From positions 1 to 64,000 of the forward strand of contig NZ_JACJOT010000008.1 of the NCBI RefSeq assembly GCF_014695715.1: 64,000 bases of DNA, given 5' to 3'. The notes below the pieces were generated by a model. The model did not search any database, had not been told where the DNA came from, and worked only from the letters and a program-made list of their open reading frames with translations. Made by a program: the position numbers and the translations under genes. Of the stretch, positions 52,738 to 62,644 are shown piece by piece. Each line of letters begins with the position of its first letter. Positions within the stretch are counted from its first letter, which is position 1. Origin of the DNA: Microcoleus sp. FACHB-68. Its GTDB lineage: Bacteria; Cyanobacteriota; Cyanobacteriia; Cyanobacteriales; Oscillatoriaceae.

Positions 52738-53244
52738 TTACAAAACCATCGATTCTGGCATCTCCACTTGCTGAATCACTAGCACAGAACACGGAGCACG
52801 GTGTACGACATAATTGCTGACACTTCCCAGCAAAGCTTCTGCCCATCCTGTTCGCCCCCGACGTCCTAGGACAATCACATCCGACCCCCAATTCTTTGCG
52901 ACTTGGCAAAGACACTCTCCCGCATCACCGATCTTGTAATCAAATTCCGTAGGGACTTCTAAAGCGGTTGCACTCTTGCAATACTCACTAAGCATTCCCT
53001 GCACTTGCTCGATGCGCTGTCCAACGCGCAGATGTTCAGCTTGGTAGTCATTATCCATTAGTTCTGGATACAAACCCAGCTCGACGGGCAGCACGGCTAA
53101 AGACTCACCGATCATTTCTTGGCTGAGGCAGTGACACAGCATCATCCGAGCATGATTCGCCTGAGCCATCTCTAGGGCACGGTTAAAGACAACCTTGCTT
53201 AATTGAGAGTCATCTAAGGCAACGAGAATCTTTTGAAAACTCAT
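52738..53244 (-). CDS. Universal stress protein (UspA family)
   Basis: 168 residues from the ATG at 53244, which has AGGAGA upstream; the frame extends to 53283. It starts MSFQKILVALDDSQLS and ends with the ATP-binding pattern G-2x-G-9x-G-S (GRRGRTGWAEALLGSVS) and APCSVLVI, so it is the nucleotide-binding type of UspA. It is a small cytoplasmic stress protein of unknown specific role. An insert of about 25 residues (GESLAVLPVELGLYPELMDND) is longer than in the smallest members. Confidence 0.94.
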   Translation of the reverse strand: MSFQKILVALDDSQLSKVVFNRALEMAQANHARMMLCHCLSQEMIGESLAVLPVELGLYPELMDNDYQAEHLRVGQRIEQVQGMLSEYCKSATALEVPTEFDYKIGDAGECLCQVAKNWGSDVIVLGRRGRTGWAEALLGSVSNYVVHRAPCSVLVIQQVEMPESMVL

Positions 53245-53581
53245 GGCTTTCTCTCCTGGACATGAAGGGTGTTTCAGGGTCAAACGCCGGATGATTAAGC
53301 AGTTGTGACTTCAATGGCATTCAGCCGAGCAGCCATTCCAGTTGAGCCTTGAGTAAAAGTTCAGTTAAGGCTGCGCCGGTGTGTTTTCTAACTGAAGGCC
53401 ACATTCGCAAGATGATAGAACCGCTCTAGGCTGAGCGCTTGCAGTAATCGTTAGGGCGCTCGATTTCCCACCCTCAACTTAGCGCAATTGAGGGCTTTTC
53501 CTACGTTTTTGCAGTATTCCTTGACAATTCAACACCGGCTGTTTGCTTCAAGGCTAAACTTGCCTATCTTTGCCGGTATTG

Positions 53582-54289
53582 TTACACCAAAAGACGCTCT
53601 AGAGCGTGCATATCTGGAATGCAAAGAACATCACGTTCGCGCAAGATTAGCCCTTTTTTTTCTAACTTGCTCAGCACCCGTGTCACCGTTTCCCGCGCCA
53701 GTCCACTGAGACTGCTTAATTCTCGATGGGGTAAATTTGGGATCTCGGTTCCTTCAGCGGATAGTTTGCCCTGTCCCTCCGCCAAAAACAGTAAAATATC
53801 TGCCACGCGCGAGGTACTGTCCGACTCGCGCAACCGCAGGCGGCGGTTAACTTGTCGCAGCCGCCGCGCCATCAGTTGGGCTAGCCGAATGCCAGCCAGG
53901 GGTTCTGTGTTGAGCAGCTTGACAAAATCTTGAGCCGGTAAATTCCCAATCGTTGTAGGCGCAAGTGTAATCACATCTGTTGAGCGCGGCACTTCATCAA
54001 GCGCTGCCATCTCGCCAAAAAGTTCTCCCTTACCCAGAATATTTAAGGTCACTTCCTTACCATCAAGATTGTAGGTACGAATTTTGACCCAACCATCCAA
54101 AATAAAGTACACAGAACTGCCCCAGTCATTCTCCAGCAAAATCACTTGGTTCGGTGGATGGCTGCGGCTAACAATATGAGCGGTGGCTCTGTCAACGATC
54201 TCTTCTGGGAGACCTCCAAAAAAAGGAGTAGAGCGAATCAATTGCTCCACATTATGGTTGGACTCGCGTTGGCTGTATCGGTCTTCCAT
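53582..54289 (-). CDS. Crp/Fnr family transcription regulator
   Basis: 235 residues. Residues 15-135 are a cyclic-nucleotide-binding barrel (FFGGLPEEIVDRATAHI, VYFILDGWVKIR, LFGEMAALDEVPRSTDV). The GEM...PRS loop keeps the glutamate, arginine and serine typical of a phosphate-binding cassette, so cAMP binding is possible. A dimerisation helix follows, then a winged helix with the recognition segment LSGLARETVTRVLSKLEKKGL. It is not NtcA. No partner gene is adjacent; it may bind its own 470-bp upstream region. Confidence 0.94.
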   Translation of the reverse strand: MEDRYSQRESNHNVEQLIRSTPFFGGLPEEIVDRATAHIVSRSHPPNQVILLENDWGSSVYFILDGWVKIRTYNLDGKEVTLNILGKGELFGEMAALDEVPRSTDVITLAPTTIGNLPAQDFVKLLNTEPLAGIRLAQLMARRLRQVNRRLRLRESDSTSRVADILLFLAEGQGKLSAEGTEIPNLPHRELSSLSGLARETVTRVLSKLEKKGLILRERDVLCIPDMHALERLLV

Positions 54290-54760
54290 GTGGCCGTTGT
54301 GTCATAAAGGCTCTTGAGGATGTATTCAGTTATAGAGGGCGGCTGGCGGGATGGGAAAAGCTGATTGCGTTTCAAACCTGCACGACATCTGGGTTTTGAA
54401 GTTTTCTCTAATACCCGTATTATCCAACAAACCTATCTATAATAGTTGCTAACAATACACACACTTCTGTTTTTTAAGTTCGCCAGGAGCAACACTGACG
54501 CTCGTCAACTACAATACCCTATCCTATGGTCAAAGGTATTGGAATTGATTGATGAGTTCACTGGCTCAACCCCTAGATGCTGGGGTGAAGGTAACTCTTT
54601 TCCTGCTGCTGAAATTTAACAGCATGGGTGGAAACTGCATCAGCTAACTTGCCTGGGCCGGCAATACAGCGATTGACGAGTGCCTGTTTCCTCTCTAAGC
54701 GAGCTTTGCAGTGGCTCTCGCTTTAGCACTTATATCATTAAAATATATCACTTATAAGCT
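54290..54760. other. Intergenic region, about 470 bp
   Basis: Spacer upstream of the Crp/Fnr gene and downstream of the small hypothetical gene. It is AT-rich near 54735-54775 with an overlapping TTATAAGC/TTATAAGC repeat. No further gene is seen. Confidence 0.45.
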
Positions 54761-55027
54761 TTATAAGCTCACACGAGTGCCCGGTTGAGAGGCTGAGCTT
54801 GGCAATGACTCGCAGCTCAACTCCACAATCATCAGGCCGTCTAAATAAAAACCTTGGTAAGTCACGCCCTCTGAAGGGTGCCACTCATAGATTGGGAAGC
54901 TTTGCTCTTCATAATTTTCTGGAGTCATCACTAGATATCTCACCCTATCTTTTTGGGAAAGTAGCATCACTGGGATTTGTTCGCCGGCTGGGGCTACAAG
55001 TTTGTGAGTTGCTTCAAAAACACGCAT
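54761..55027 (-). CDS. Small hypothetical protein
   Basis: 88 residues. AAAGG lies 7 bases before the ATG at 55027. The N-terminus (MRVFEATHKLVAPAGEQIPVMLL) and the middle (YLVMTPENYEEQSFPIYEWHPSEGVTYQGFYLDGLMIVEL) have normal composition and beta-strand alternation. I do not recognise a family and no neighbour suggests a role. Confidence 0.6.
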   Translation of the reverse strand: MRVFEATHKLVAPAGEQIPVMLLSQKDRVRYLVMTPENYEEQSFPIYEWHPSEGVTYQGFYLDGLMIVELSCESLPSSASQPGTRVSL

Positions 55028-55277
55028 TCTAGAAACCTTTTATGAATTCTCAGCTTGGAAATGTGGGATTTGAAACCTTGCCTTTTGATTCCTATAAGCA
55101 TGAATGACTGAGCCACCGAACATGGTGATGCAATATCTTTATCAAAGGTGACAGTACACTCCTCAGGGTGTGATCCATATCATTGATAGCGCAAACGCGG
55201 ATAAAATGCGAACTGTGGGCTAAATTGCCAGCCAGAGCTTAATAATCGGCATCCAATTGAGTTATCTGCGAGGCGGC

Positions 55278-56333
55278 TCACACCTGGCTCTGCTGCTGAA
55301 ACCATTCTAAAACTCGATTCCACGCCCACCAGGGATCAGGATCGCCGGCTAGACGTTGACTCGTTTTGCTACTGATATAGCCCACATGACCGCCGTACTG
55401 GGTCAAAATTAAATCAATCGCCGGATTGCCGGCACAGGCTGCTTGTAAGTCAGGAATGATTGCCGGCTCAAACATCGGATCATCAGCGGCGTAGAGAATC
55501 AACGTCGATTTGTTGAGGTGAGGCAACAGCGGCAGGGCGCTACTGGCATCATAATATGCTTCTACTGAAGGGAAACCCAATCGTTCGATCACCAGTTCGT
55601 GGTCAAATCCCCAAATGCTATTCGCCCGCTCGATAGCGGCTGGATCGATTGCTTGGGGATGAACTTTATGCAATTGCCAAGCCAACTTTTTTAGTTCTCG
55701 CGCGATTGCCCGTTCTAAATACTTCCCCCAAGGATGTTGAATTAAATACGATAGAGAACGGTTGGAATCGAGACTCGGACAAATCACCGCACCGCCTCCA
55801 ATGTCATTTGAGCTTAAGCCAAGCTCTTGACACAGCGTTAGATCCTGTGAAGCTTTGACAGCCCATAACGCTAATTGTCCTCCCAGAGAGAAGCCGGTGA
55901 ACCAGAAGGGGGCGGGGCAACCCATTGCTTTCGCTTGTGCGGCAATACGGACAAAATCTTCTCCCTCGTACAAACCATCAGACGTCAAGGTGGGGGAGAG
56001 CAAGCCGGTTTTGCCGTGTGCTCGCCAGTCAAATAAAACTACTGCAAAGCCTTGGGCAAATGCTTTACGTCTTAACAGTTTCAGAAACCATTGATTCTCC
56101 AAATCGCCGGTGATTCCATAAGTGCCAACAATTGTGCTGTGGGGGTTGTCAGGGATGGCAACAAGTCCAAAAATCGGAACGTTGCCGGCACCAGAAAAAA
56201 CCGTTTCTTGATAAGGCGGTTCTGGGTGTGGTGTGGTTTTTTCCCACTCAAGGCTAGCCCTGCGAGCCGCGTAGAGGGTCATTGCTAAGCCATTTCTCAG
56301 CAGAAAAGGTGGGATGTAGGCAGGATAAGTCAT
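55278..56333 (-). CDS. YheT-family alpha/beta hydrolase
   Basis: 351 residues. The nucleophile elbow GFSLGGQLAL holds the catalytic serine, YAADDPMF the acid and QYGGHVGY the histidine. The cap and N-terminal region (YPAYIPPFLLRNGLAMTLYAA) fit the YheT group of hydrolases with esterase-like folds. The substrate is unknown. The ATG at 56333 begins MTYPAYIPPF. It is monocistronic by spacing. Confidence 0.9.
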   Translation of the reverse strand: MTYPAYIPPFLLRNGLAMTLYAARRASLEWEKTTPHPEPPYQETVFSGAGNVPIFGLVAIPDNPHSTIVGTYGITGDLENQWFLKLLRRKAFAQGFAVVLFDWRAHGKTGLLSPTLTSDGLYEGEDFVRIAAQAKAMGCPAPFWFTGFSLGGQLALWAVKASQDLTLCQELGLSSNDIGGGAVICPSLDSNRSLSYLIQHPWGKYLERAIARELKKLAWQLHKVHPQAIDPAAIERANSIWGFDHELVIERLGFPSVEAYYDASSALPLLPHLNKSTLILYAADDPMFEPAIIPDLQAACAGNPAIDLILTQYGGHVGYISSKTSQRLAGDPDPWWAWNRVLEWFQQQSQV

Positions 56334-56651
56334 AAATCAGCAATTTCATCAAAAAAATTAAAAGCACGCATTAAGCAGCCAAACAGTGCCGACACCGGCT
56401 CAATTTTTTCTTTTGGGAGTGCCGGTTGGGCTTAGCCGTTAAAACGTCCTGTAGTGGTTACTCTAGCTACTTTTTGGCATTGAGCGAGCGTCCGCTTCCT
56501 CTCCTTATTTTGCCTGTTTTTCCCAGCTCATCTCCTCAAATAATGTATTTTTACTTATGCCAGAGCTTATGCAGTTCTTATGTAATTTGTGCGATCCCTA
56601 GGCATCAATCCAAGATAGGATAAACGTTAATTTTGATTGCAAATTTTTCTA
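56334..56651. other. Divergent intergenic region, about 320 bp
   Basis: Spacer between the YheT gene and psb27. No RNA, repeat or clear promoter was recognised. Confidence 0.4.
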
Positions 56652-57059
56652 ATGAAGCTCATGAAGCACTATTTGTCACGTTTGCTGGCTCTGGTTTTAG
56701 CCGTCACAATCGGCTTGATGGGTTGTTCTGGGGGCGATGTGTCTGGTTTTACAGGTGACTACAGCCAAGACACTTTATCCCTTGTGAACAGCCTCAGAAG
56801 CGCCATTGAGTTGCCAGACGATGCTCCTGAAAAAGCAGCAGCGCAAGCACAAGCCCGTCAGCAAATTAATGATTTTGCCGCTCGCTATCGCCGGGATCAG
56901 TATACGAAGCTGGCATCCTTCACTACCATGCGGACGGCGCTCAACTCGTTAGCCGGTCATTACAATTCCTACCCCAACCGGCCTCTGCCTCAAAAATTGA
57001 AGGAACGAGTTGAGCAGGAATTAAATCAAGTAGAAGTAGCGCTCAAGCGAGGCGCTTAA
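56652..57059 (+). CDS. psb27: Photosystem II assembly lipoprotein Psb27
   Basis: 135 residues from the ATG at 56652 (MKLMKHYLSRLL); ATG 56661 is an alternative. A lipoprotein signal ends at C25 (IGLMGC). The mature part matches Psb27: YSQDTLSLVNSLRSAIELPDDAPEKAAAQAQARQQINDFAARYRR and FTTMRTALNSLAGHYNSYPNRPLP. Psb27 binds the CP43 lumenal side and stabilises photosystem II before the manganese cluster forms. It belongs to the photosynthetic set in this window with psbA and petCA. Confidence 0.95.
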   Translation: MKLMKHYLSRLLALVLAVTIGLMGCSGGDVSGFTGDYSQDTLSLVNSLRSAIELPDDAPEKAAAQAQARQQINDFAARYRRDQYTKLASFTTMRTALNSLAGHYNSYPNRPLPQKLKERVEQELNQVEVALKRGA

Positions 57060-57475
57060 CTGATCCATTGAGGCGAGGGGCAGAGTACCTATTGAAACCG
57101 CTAGTGCCCAGCTGTTAGAGTCATGGCGCTTGGCACAAAGTTTGCTTTCACAAATTCCTGAAGGCTTCTGAGTTTTCCGCGATTTGTGTTTGGTAGGCTT
57201 TGCCCATGCAGCCATGACGTTAGCATGACTGTAAACGAGGAATTTCGACGCGGCAGGGTGTTGCTGTCTTTGGATATTGATGCCCCAGTGGCTTTATTAG
57301 CTGCTCAGACAACCGCGATTAGATTTCCTGATGTCGGGGTGCATTTGTGGAGTATGAGGTACATCATCTGCAACCACAGGGATTTCCCCTGGCATTTTGT
57401 TGTGCGATCATGCTGAAGCAGTCCATTGGGACTGAATCATCGCAACGTAGCTTTCCTTTCGTTCTGCACGCCGGC
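57060..57475. other. Intergenic region, about 415 bp
   Basis: Spacer between psb27 and the glycosylhydrolase gene. A frame at 57186-57416 is open but matches nothing I know. The region may contain the true start of the next gene, since earlier in-frame ATGs exist at 57410 and 57347. Confidence 0.4.
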
Positions 57476-59026
57476 ATGAGTAACTGTCTTATAAAATTTT
57501 ACCGACCTCTGTTAGCTTTGCGACTCTGGCGGTCAGGGTATCGCGCTTTAGTGACCGCTATGGTGACTGGTGGACTTGTTTATCCCCAGATGCCAATCAA
57601 ACCCGCCCTAGCAGAAGCCACCGCCTATTGCCAGTTATCTGTAGAGGAAGTTAGTGAAACTGATAACCTGCGCCAAGCTGCTTTTAAAGGGGGCAAAGAT
57701 GCCCAAAAGCGCTACAAAGAGCGTCTAGCTGAATATGCAGAGCGCTTGCGGCAGTGCCGCAGCCGGACTTGGCCCCAAAATCAGGCGATTTGGCTGCGCT
57801 TATATCCCTGCGATATCCAAGAGGGGGTTTTAGAGGCTGTCCTTGATCGAATTGTGGCGCGGGGCTATAACCAAGTTTATGTTGAAGCGTTTTATGATGG
57901 CCAAGTGCTGCTGCCGGAGGCAGAAAACAAGAGTCCTTGGCCCTCGGCTGTACGAATGCCAGGCGCAGAAAAGGTCGATCTGCTAGCAGAGGCGATTAAA
58001 AAAGGCCATGAACGCGGCCTGAAGGTTTACGCCTGGATGTTTTCGATGAATTTTGGCTATGTCTACTCCCAACGTTCAGACCGGCAGCAAACGCTAGCGC
58101 GTCGGGCTAATGGCCAGACCAGTATCTCTGAACCTTCTAAAGATACTGAAACCGACATTAAGGCGGCTGAGGGTGATGTGAGTAAGGTTTTTATTGATCC
58201 TTACCACCCTCAAGTGCGACGAGATTATATGTCGGTGCTCAACGCCATCCTGCAGCGCAAACCGGATGGGGTGTTATTCGACTACATTCGCTATCCTCGC
58301 AGCACAGGGCCGGCTTCGGTGGTGAGCAAGGTTCAGGATTTGTGGATTTATGGGGAAGCTGCCCAGCAAACGCTCTATCAACGTGCCCTTAACCAGAAGG
58401 GTCGGGAATTGATCCGGCGATATGTTACGAAAGGGTTTATTTCTGCCGGTGATGTTGATGAGATTAACGCTCTTTACCCCAAAGAGTCAGAACCCATGTG
58501 GCAGGGTCGTAATCCTCAGTCTAGTAAGGCTTTGCAGTCGGTGGCGCAACTGCAATCGGAGCTTTGGTATCTCAGTGTCGCCCATGCTGTGCAAGGTGTT
58601 GTTGATTTTCTCACCCTTGCGGGGCAGCCGGTGCAACGCCAAGGAATTCCCGCAGGGGCGGTATTTTTTCCCGGCGCGAATAAAGCGGTGGGTCAAGGCG
58701 GGTTTGATTCTCGCTTGCAAGCTTGGGATCGTTTTCCCGGTTCGATGGAGTGGCACCCAATGGCCTATGCCAATTGTGGGGATAAGAATGCCGGCTGCAT
58801 TATTGAGGAAATTCAGCGGGTTTTGAATATGGCACCGAAAGGAACCCAGGTTATCCCCGCCTTGGCCGGCACTTGGGGCGCTTCGATTAAAAGTCGTCCT
58901 TCCCTAGAAGCTCAAATGCTGGCCATTCGCCGAGCGTTCCCCCAAATTAATGGGGTGAGTCATTTTGCTTATTCCTGGCAAGAACCAGAGGCTGATCGCG
59001 ACCGCAAATACTGCCAGCAACAGTAG
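57476..59026 (+). CDS. GH10-like glycosylhydrolase, secreted
   Basis: About 516 residues from ATG 57476; an earlier start at 57410 cannot be excluded. A signal segment (ALVTAMVTGGLVYPQMPIKPALAEA) is followed by a TIM-barrel-like domain with the landmarks of family 10-like glycosylhydrolases: WLRLYPCDIQEGVLEAVLDRIVARGYNQVYVE, GLKVYAWMFSMNFGY, GVLFDYIRYPRS, FPGSMEWHPMAYANC and HFAYSWQEPE. It probably acts on a polysaccharide in the cell envelope. Conserved acidic residues in FDYIRYPR and the WQEPE end may be catalytic. An 18-bp inverted repeat follows the gene. Confidence 0.85.
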   Translation: MSNCLIKFYRPLLALRLWRSGYRALVTAMVTGGLVYPQMPIKPALAEATAYCQLSVEEVSETDNLRQAAFKGGKDAQKRYKERLAEYAERLRQCRSRTWPQNQAIWLRLYPCDIQEGVLEAVLDRIVARGYNQVYVEAFYDGQVLLPEAENKSPWPSAVRMPGAEKVDLLAEAIKKGHERGLKVYAWMFSMNFGYVYSQRSDRQQTLARRANGQTSISEPSKDTETDIKAAEGDVSKVFIDPYHPQVRRDYMSVLNAILQRKPDGVLFDYIRYPRSTGPASVVSKVQDLWIYGEAAQQTLYQRALNQKGRELIRRYVTKGFISAGDVDEINALYPKESEPMWQGRNPQSSKALQSVAQLQSELWYLSVAHAVQGVVDFLTLAGQPVQRQGIPAGAVFFPGANKAVGQGGFDSRLQAWDRFPGSMEWHPMAYANCGDKNAGCIIEEIQRVLNMAPKGTQVIPALAGTWGASIKSRPSLEAQMLAIRRAFPQINGVSHFAYSWQEPEADRDRKYCQQQ

Positions 59027-59579
59027 TTTTCAGTAATTGTTCGTTGCGCGTTGCTGACTTTCGACCTTCGAGCAATGAACAATTACTGATTGGGACTTAA
59101 TAAAATGCTGCCGGCATTCATTTTTTATGAAAACCTAAATAACTAAACGATTAAATTACATTATTTAATCAATTCAGAATAATAGAAATAATTGCTAAAA
59201 ATTTTGGCATAATGCGCCAGGGATGTTGACATTATACAAACGTATCAGAGAAGGCAAGTGACTTTTAGCCATCATCCGGGGTAAACTGGAGTGATAGATT
59301 AAGTGGCGAACAGTTGACTTTGAAAAAAGGCTTGATAGAATTTAGGTAGTATTTTTACGGAGTCGGTTAAGTTTTATCGCCCTTAGCCAACCAACTTTTT
59401 TAGGGAAAAATCGTTTAAATTAGGATACAGCAACGTTTTAAGCCTGTTATCCTCCCTTCAGTGGCAAATTTATAAGTTCTGCTGAGGAGGTGGCTTTCCA
59501 ATTTCCACTGCAATTTTGGGCCAAACTGCTGCTAAGTGCAATAGAGTCTAACCCATGAAAATGGTCTAACCTAGCAAAT
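59027..59579. other. Intergenic region, about 550 bp, with long inverted repeat
   Basis: Apart from the inverted repeat at 59030-59089, the region is AT-rich (59110-59220) and shows no gene or RNA I recognise. Confidence 0.5.
59030..59089. repeat. 18-bp inverted repeat downstream of the glycosylhydrolase gene
   Basis: Arms 59030-59047 (TCAGTAATTGTTCGTTGC) and 59072-59089 (GCAATGAACAATTACTGA) pair over 18 positions with one G.U and a 24-nt loop. It starts 3 bp after the stop codon. No T-run follows, so it is either a stabilising mRNA hairpin or a small palindromic repeat element. Confidence 0.75.
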
Positions 59580-60305
59580 ATGACCTCATCTATCCTGCCT
59601 TCGCTCCAGCAACTTCAGCCCGCCGCTCTTGTTTCAGGGATGGCACAGGCAGTTGTTTGGGGTGGATGTAGCCTTAAGCAGCAGCGTTATATCCTTAAGT
59701 GCCGGCTTTGGGAAATCAAGGCGTTGCAAAACAAGATTGAACAGCACATATTCATCCCATCTTTTCAGCTCGCTCGAAACAGCGACTGTTTTTCTATTGA
59801 AAATCTTCAGTCGGCAGCATTCAAACACAAATGCCGGGTTGGTGTGACAGGAAATTTAAAAGCTTTAACAACTTCTGGGTTGGCTAAGAATGAGGAATTT
59901 TTAGCACAAATTTTTCAGTTCGTGTCGGCAATTTGCCAAGTTATAAATCGGCTCTTACGCAGCTTAATTAAGCCTGGCGGCACCCCAACCGCAATTGGCG
60001 CTCAACTCTTAATGGAAAACAGTTACGGGCAATTGTTAACGAGGCAAAGAGTCATCTGGAAATCCACCATTAGCCAGCAGGCTCAAACGCTTTTGGAATG
60101 CGGCATAATAGCTTTTTTTAATCAACCCGAAGTCAACCTTGATCCCAAGAATCATCCGAAAGACACTTTGCGTCTTTTGGTGAGATATCGCAAACTTAAT
60201 AGAGGAACCAGAAGGGACAGAGTAGTGTGCTGTGGGACGCGAATATTTAGCAAAAAGCGAGTCAGCGTGTTTGCTGGATGGATCAGCAGTGGATCAACTC
60301 TGTAA
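59580..60305 (+). CDS. Hypothetical protein upstream of the polysaccharide locus
   Basis: A 241-codon open frame from ATG 59580. The translated protein contains several cysteines, no clear signal peptide or membrane helix and no motif I recognise (for example NRLLRSLIKPGGTPTAIGAQLLMENSYGQ). Length argues for a gene; lack of any family resemblance and of a ribosome-binding site argues against. It precedes the Wzc-like kinase by 98 bp. Confidence 0.42.
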   Translation: MTSSILPSLQQLQPAALVSGMAQAVVWGGCSLKQQRYILKCRLWEIKALQNKIEQHIFIPSFQLARNSDCFSIENLQSAAFKHKCRVGVTGNLKALTTSGLAKNEEFLAQIFQFVSAICQVINRLLRSLIKPGGTPTAIGAQLLMENSYGQLLTRQRVIWKSTISQQAQTLLECGIIAFFNQPEVNLDPKNHPKDTLRLLVRYRKLNRGTRRDRVVCCGTRIFSKKRVSVFAGWISSGSTL

Positions 60306-60403
60306 TCCCCTACTCATTAATCAGCTGGAGCCGCTTCAGCAAACAACCGCCTTGTTGCTTTGAGCAATAGTGGGCTAACAACACAAAAACGATAAAAATT
60401 AAC

Positions 60404-62644
60404 ATGGAAACAGAACAAATTCCCCAATTATTATCAATTACCAAGCAGGCCAGACCATTGCAGCAACTACCACCCGTTGATAACGCTGAGTTTACCCCTC
60501 CACCTCAAAAAGGATTAAATCTGCGTCCGCTGCTGAGGACTTTGCAGCGGAAAGCTCTGATCGTTATAGGAATTACAGGTTTGGTAGCCGGGGCGGCTTG
60601 GTATTTAAACAAAAAATCTCTGCCGACTTATCAAGGGAGTTTTCAGCTTTTAGTCGAACCTGTTTCCTCTGAAGCAAAAATGAGTGAACCCTCTGCTCTT
60701 GCTCGGACTGAGGGAGACGCGCCCAATGAAAAATTATTTAGCCTAGATTACCCGACTCAGCTTGAGATATTAAAAGGGCCGGGAATGCTATCAAAGATTG
60801 CGGAAGACGTTAGCGCCAAGCACCCCGGCTTTAGCATCGGTAATCTTTACGCCAATTTAACGATTGAACGCATTGGTAAAACGCGACTTAATCAAACCAA
60901 AATTCTCCACGTTAGCTATCAAGGCTCAGATCCCAAACTTGTTCAACTTGTATTAGAAAAGACTGCTGAAAAGTATTTAAAATATAGCCTTGAAGAACGA
61001 AAAAGCCGCATTGGTGAAGGGGTGAAGTTTATTGACGCTCGACTGCCGGATTTGCAGACGCGAGTTAATACTGTTCAGTCGCAGATACAAAAGCTGCAAG
61101 AAAAATATGCCCTGACTGATCCGAAACAGAAAAGCGATGAATTATTTACACAAGTTCGAGAAATCTCAGCCCAGCAATTAGACACGCAAAGACAGATACA
61201 AGAGCTACGGGAGCTATACACAACCTTACAGCAACAATTAGACTTAACCCCTCAAGAAGCCCTCGCTGCATCAACTTTGAGCGAAAACCCTAACTATCAA
61301 GGGTTGCTGGCAAAGTTGAAAGAAACAGAAAGTCTGATTGCTGTAGAATCTGCCCGGTTTCAGCCTGGGAACCCTTATATTCAAGCTCTAGTGGCTCAAC
61401 GCCAACAGCTAGTAGATTTGTTGAATCAGGAAGCACAGCGAATTCTTGGCTCGAATCTATCAGATGCGGTCAACACTTCTGAAATAATGAACTTCCAAAA
61501 CTCTACTCGCTTAGAGTTGATCAAGCAACTGGTTGCGACAGCCAACCAACTTCAGGTGCTAGAGGTTCGCGATCAAGGAATCACACAAACTAAAGCGACC
61601 TTGCAAATGCAAGCCCAACAATTCCCAGCAATTGCAAGCCAGTACAGTGAATTGCAGCGGCAGTTAGATATTGCGACTCGGACACTTGATCAACTGTTGA
61701 GTCACCGGCAAAAACTGGAAGTCGAAGAGGCTCAAAATGAAGTACCTTGGGAGCTTATTTCTAAGCCAGAACTTCCTAAAGATGCTACCGGCAATATAGC
61801 CCCAATTCCCGGCGATTCTAGCAAAAAGCTGATCATCGGCGTGATAGCAGGCCTTGTCCTGGGTACGGGGACTGCTGTCTTCCTAGAGAAATTCCGCAAT
61901 ATTTTCTACAGCGCTAACGATATTAAAGATGCCATTCCTTTACCTGTCTTAGGTGAGATTCCCTTCAATCAAGGAGAGACAAAAGGCTCGAAATCAAGAG
62001 CAGGAAACGGCTTAAGAAAACCAATGAAGGACGCTCATAATAGTGCTTCTGAGTATTTGGAAGCTTTTGATTCTCTCTATGCCAGTATCCGTTTTCTGTT
62101 TGACAATCAACCAGTCCGTTCCTTGGCTGTTTGCTCGGCTGAAGCTGGGGATGGTAAGTCTATGATCGCTTTACAGCTAGCTCAGACGGCAGCAGCAATG
62201 GGACAGCGAGTTCTTTTGGTAGATGCTGATTTACGCCGGCCTCAGCTTCACGAGTGGTTGAATTTACCCAATAGCAAGGGACTTAGTGAACTGCTTGACA
62301 GCGAACTTGCTCCAAACAGCTGTGTCCAGCGCTCAACCCTAGCAGAAAATCTTTTTGTGCTGACTGCCGGCCAACCATTACCAGAATCTACCAGATTGCT
62401 GGCATCCGCTCAGATGCAATACTTAGTGAAGGAATTTCAAACAACTTTTGATTTAGTAGTCTACGATACTTCTCATCTTCTTAACCTGATGGACGCTAAT
62501 TTCCTGGCTGCCCATACAGATGGAATTTTAATGGTGGTGGCACTTCGCAAAACCAAGCAGTCTGCAGTTAAAGAAGTTTTAGACCAAATAAACGTTTTTG
62601 GATTACCCACCTTAGGTACTGTCGTGAATCACGTGCAGGCTTAG
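60404..62644 (+). CDS. Wzc-like polysaccharide co-polymerase / tyrosine autokinase
   Basis: 746 residues. A Wzz-type region (about 30-150 with the first membrane helix VIGITGLVAGAAWYL near 50-65) is followed by long coiled coils (200-440), a second membrane helix (KLIIGVIAGLVLGTGTAVF near 470-488) and a BY-kinase domain. Its Walker A is VCSAEAGDGKSMIA (K585), Walker A' VLLVDADLRRP, and the partner region VVYDTSHLLNLMDA. The domain usually ends in a tyrosine cluster that is absent here (ending TVVNHVQA), so autophosphorylation may differ. It should control exopolysaccharide chain length and export, and heads the locus that continues past the window. Confidence 0.93.
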   Translation: METEQIPQLLSITKQARPLQQLPPVDNAEFTPPPQKGLNLRPLLRTLQRKALIVIGITGLVAGAAWYLNKKSLPTYQGSFQLLVEPVSSEAKMSEPSALARTEGDAPNEKLFSLDYPTQLEILKGPGMLSKIAEDVSAKHPGFSIGNLYANLTIERIGKTRLNQTKILHVSYQGSDPKLVQLVLEKTAEKYLKYSLEERKSRIGEGVKFIDARLPDLQTRVNTVQSQIQKLQEKYALTDPKQKSDELFTQVREISAQQLDTQRQIQELRELYTTLQQQLDLTPQEALAASTLSENPNYQGLLAKLKETESLIAVESARFQPGNPYIQALVAQRQQLVDLLNQEAQRILGSNLSDAVNTSEIMNFQNSTRLELIKQLVATANQLQVLEVRDQGITQTKATLQMQAQQFPAIASQYSELQRQLDIATRTLDQLLSHRQKLEVEEAQNEVPWELISKPELPKDATGNIAPIPGDSSKKLIIGVIAGLVLGTGTAVFLEKFRNIFYSANDIKDAIPLPVLGEIPFNQGETKGSKSRAGNGLRKPMKDAHNSASEYLEAFDSLYASIRFLFDNQPVRSLAVCSAEAGDGKSMIALQLAQTAAAMGQRVLLVDADLRRPQLHEWLNLPNSKGLSELLDSELAPNSCVQRSTLAENLFVLTAGQPLPESTRLLASAQMQYLVKEFQTTFDLVVYDTSHLLNLMDANFLAAHTDGILMVVALRKTKQSAVKEVLDQINVFGLPTLGTVVNHVQA

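Noticed and set aside
57186-57416. 76-codon frame between psb27 and the glycosylhydrolase gene
   Set aside because: No homology recognised and it overlaps the possible N-terminal region of the next gene in another frame.
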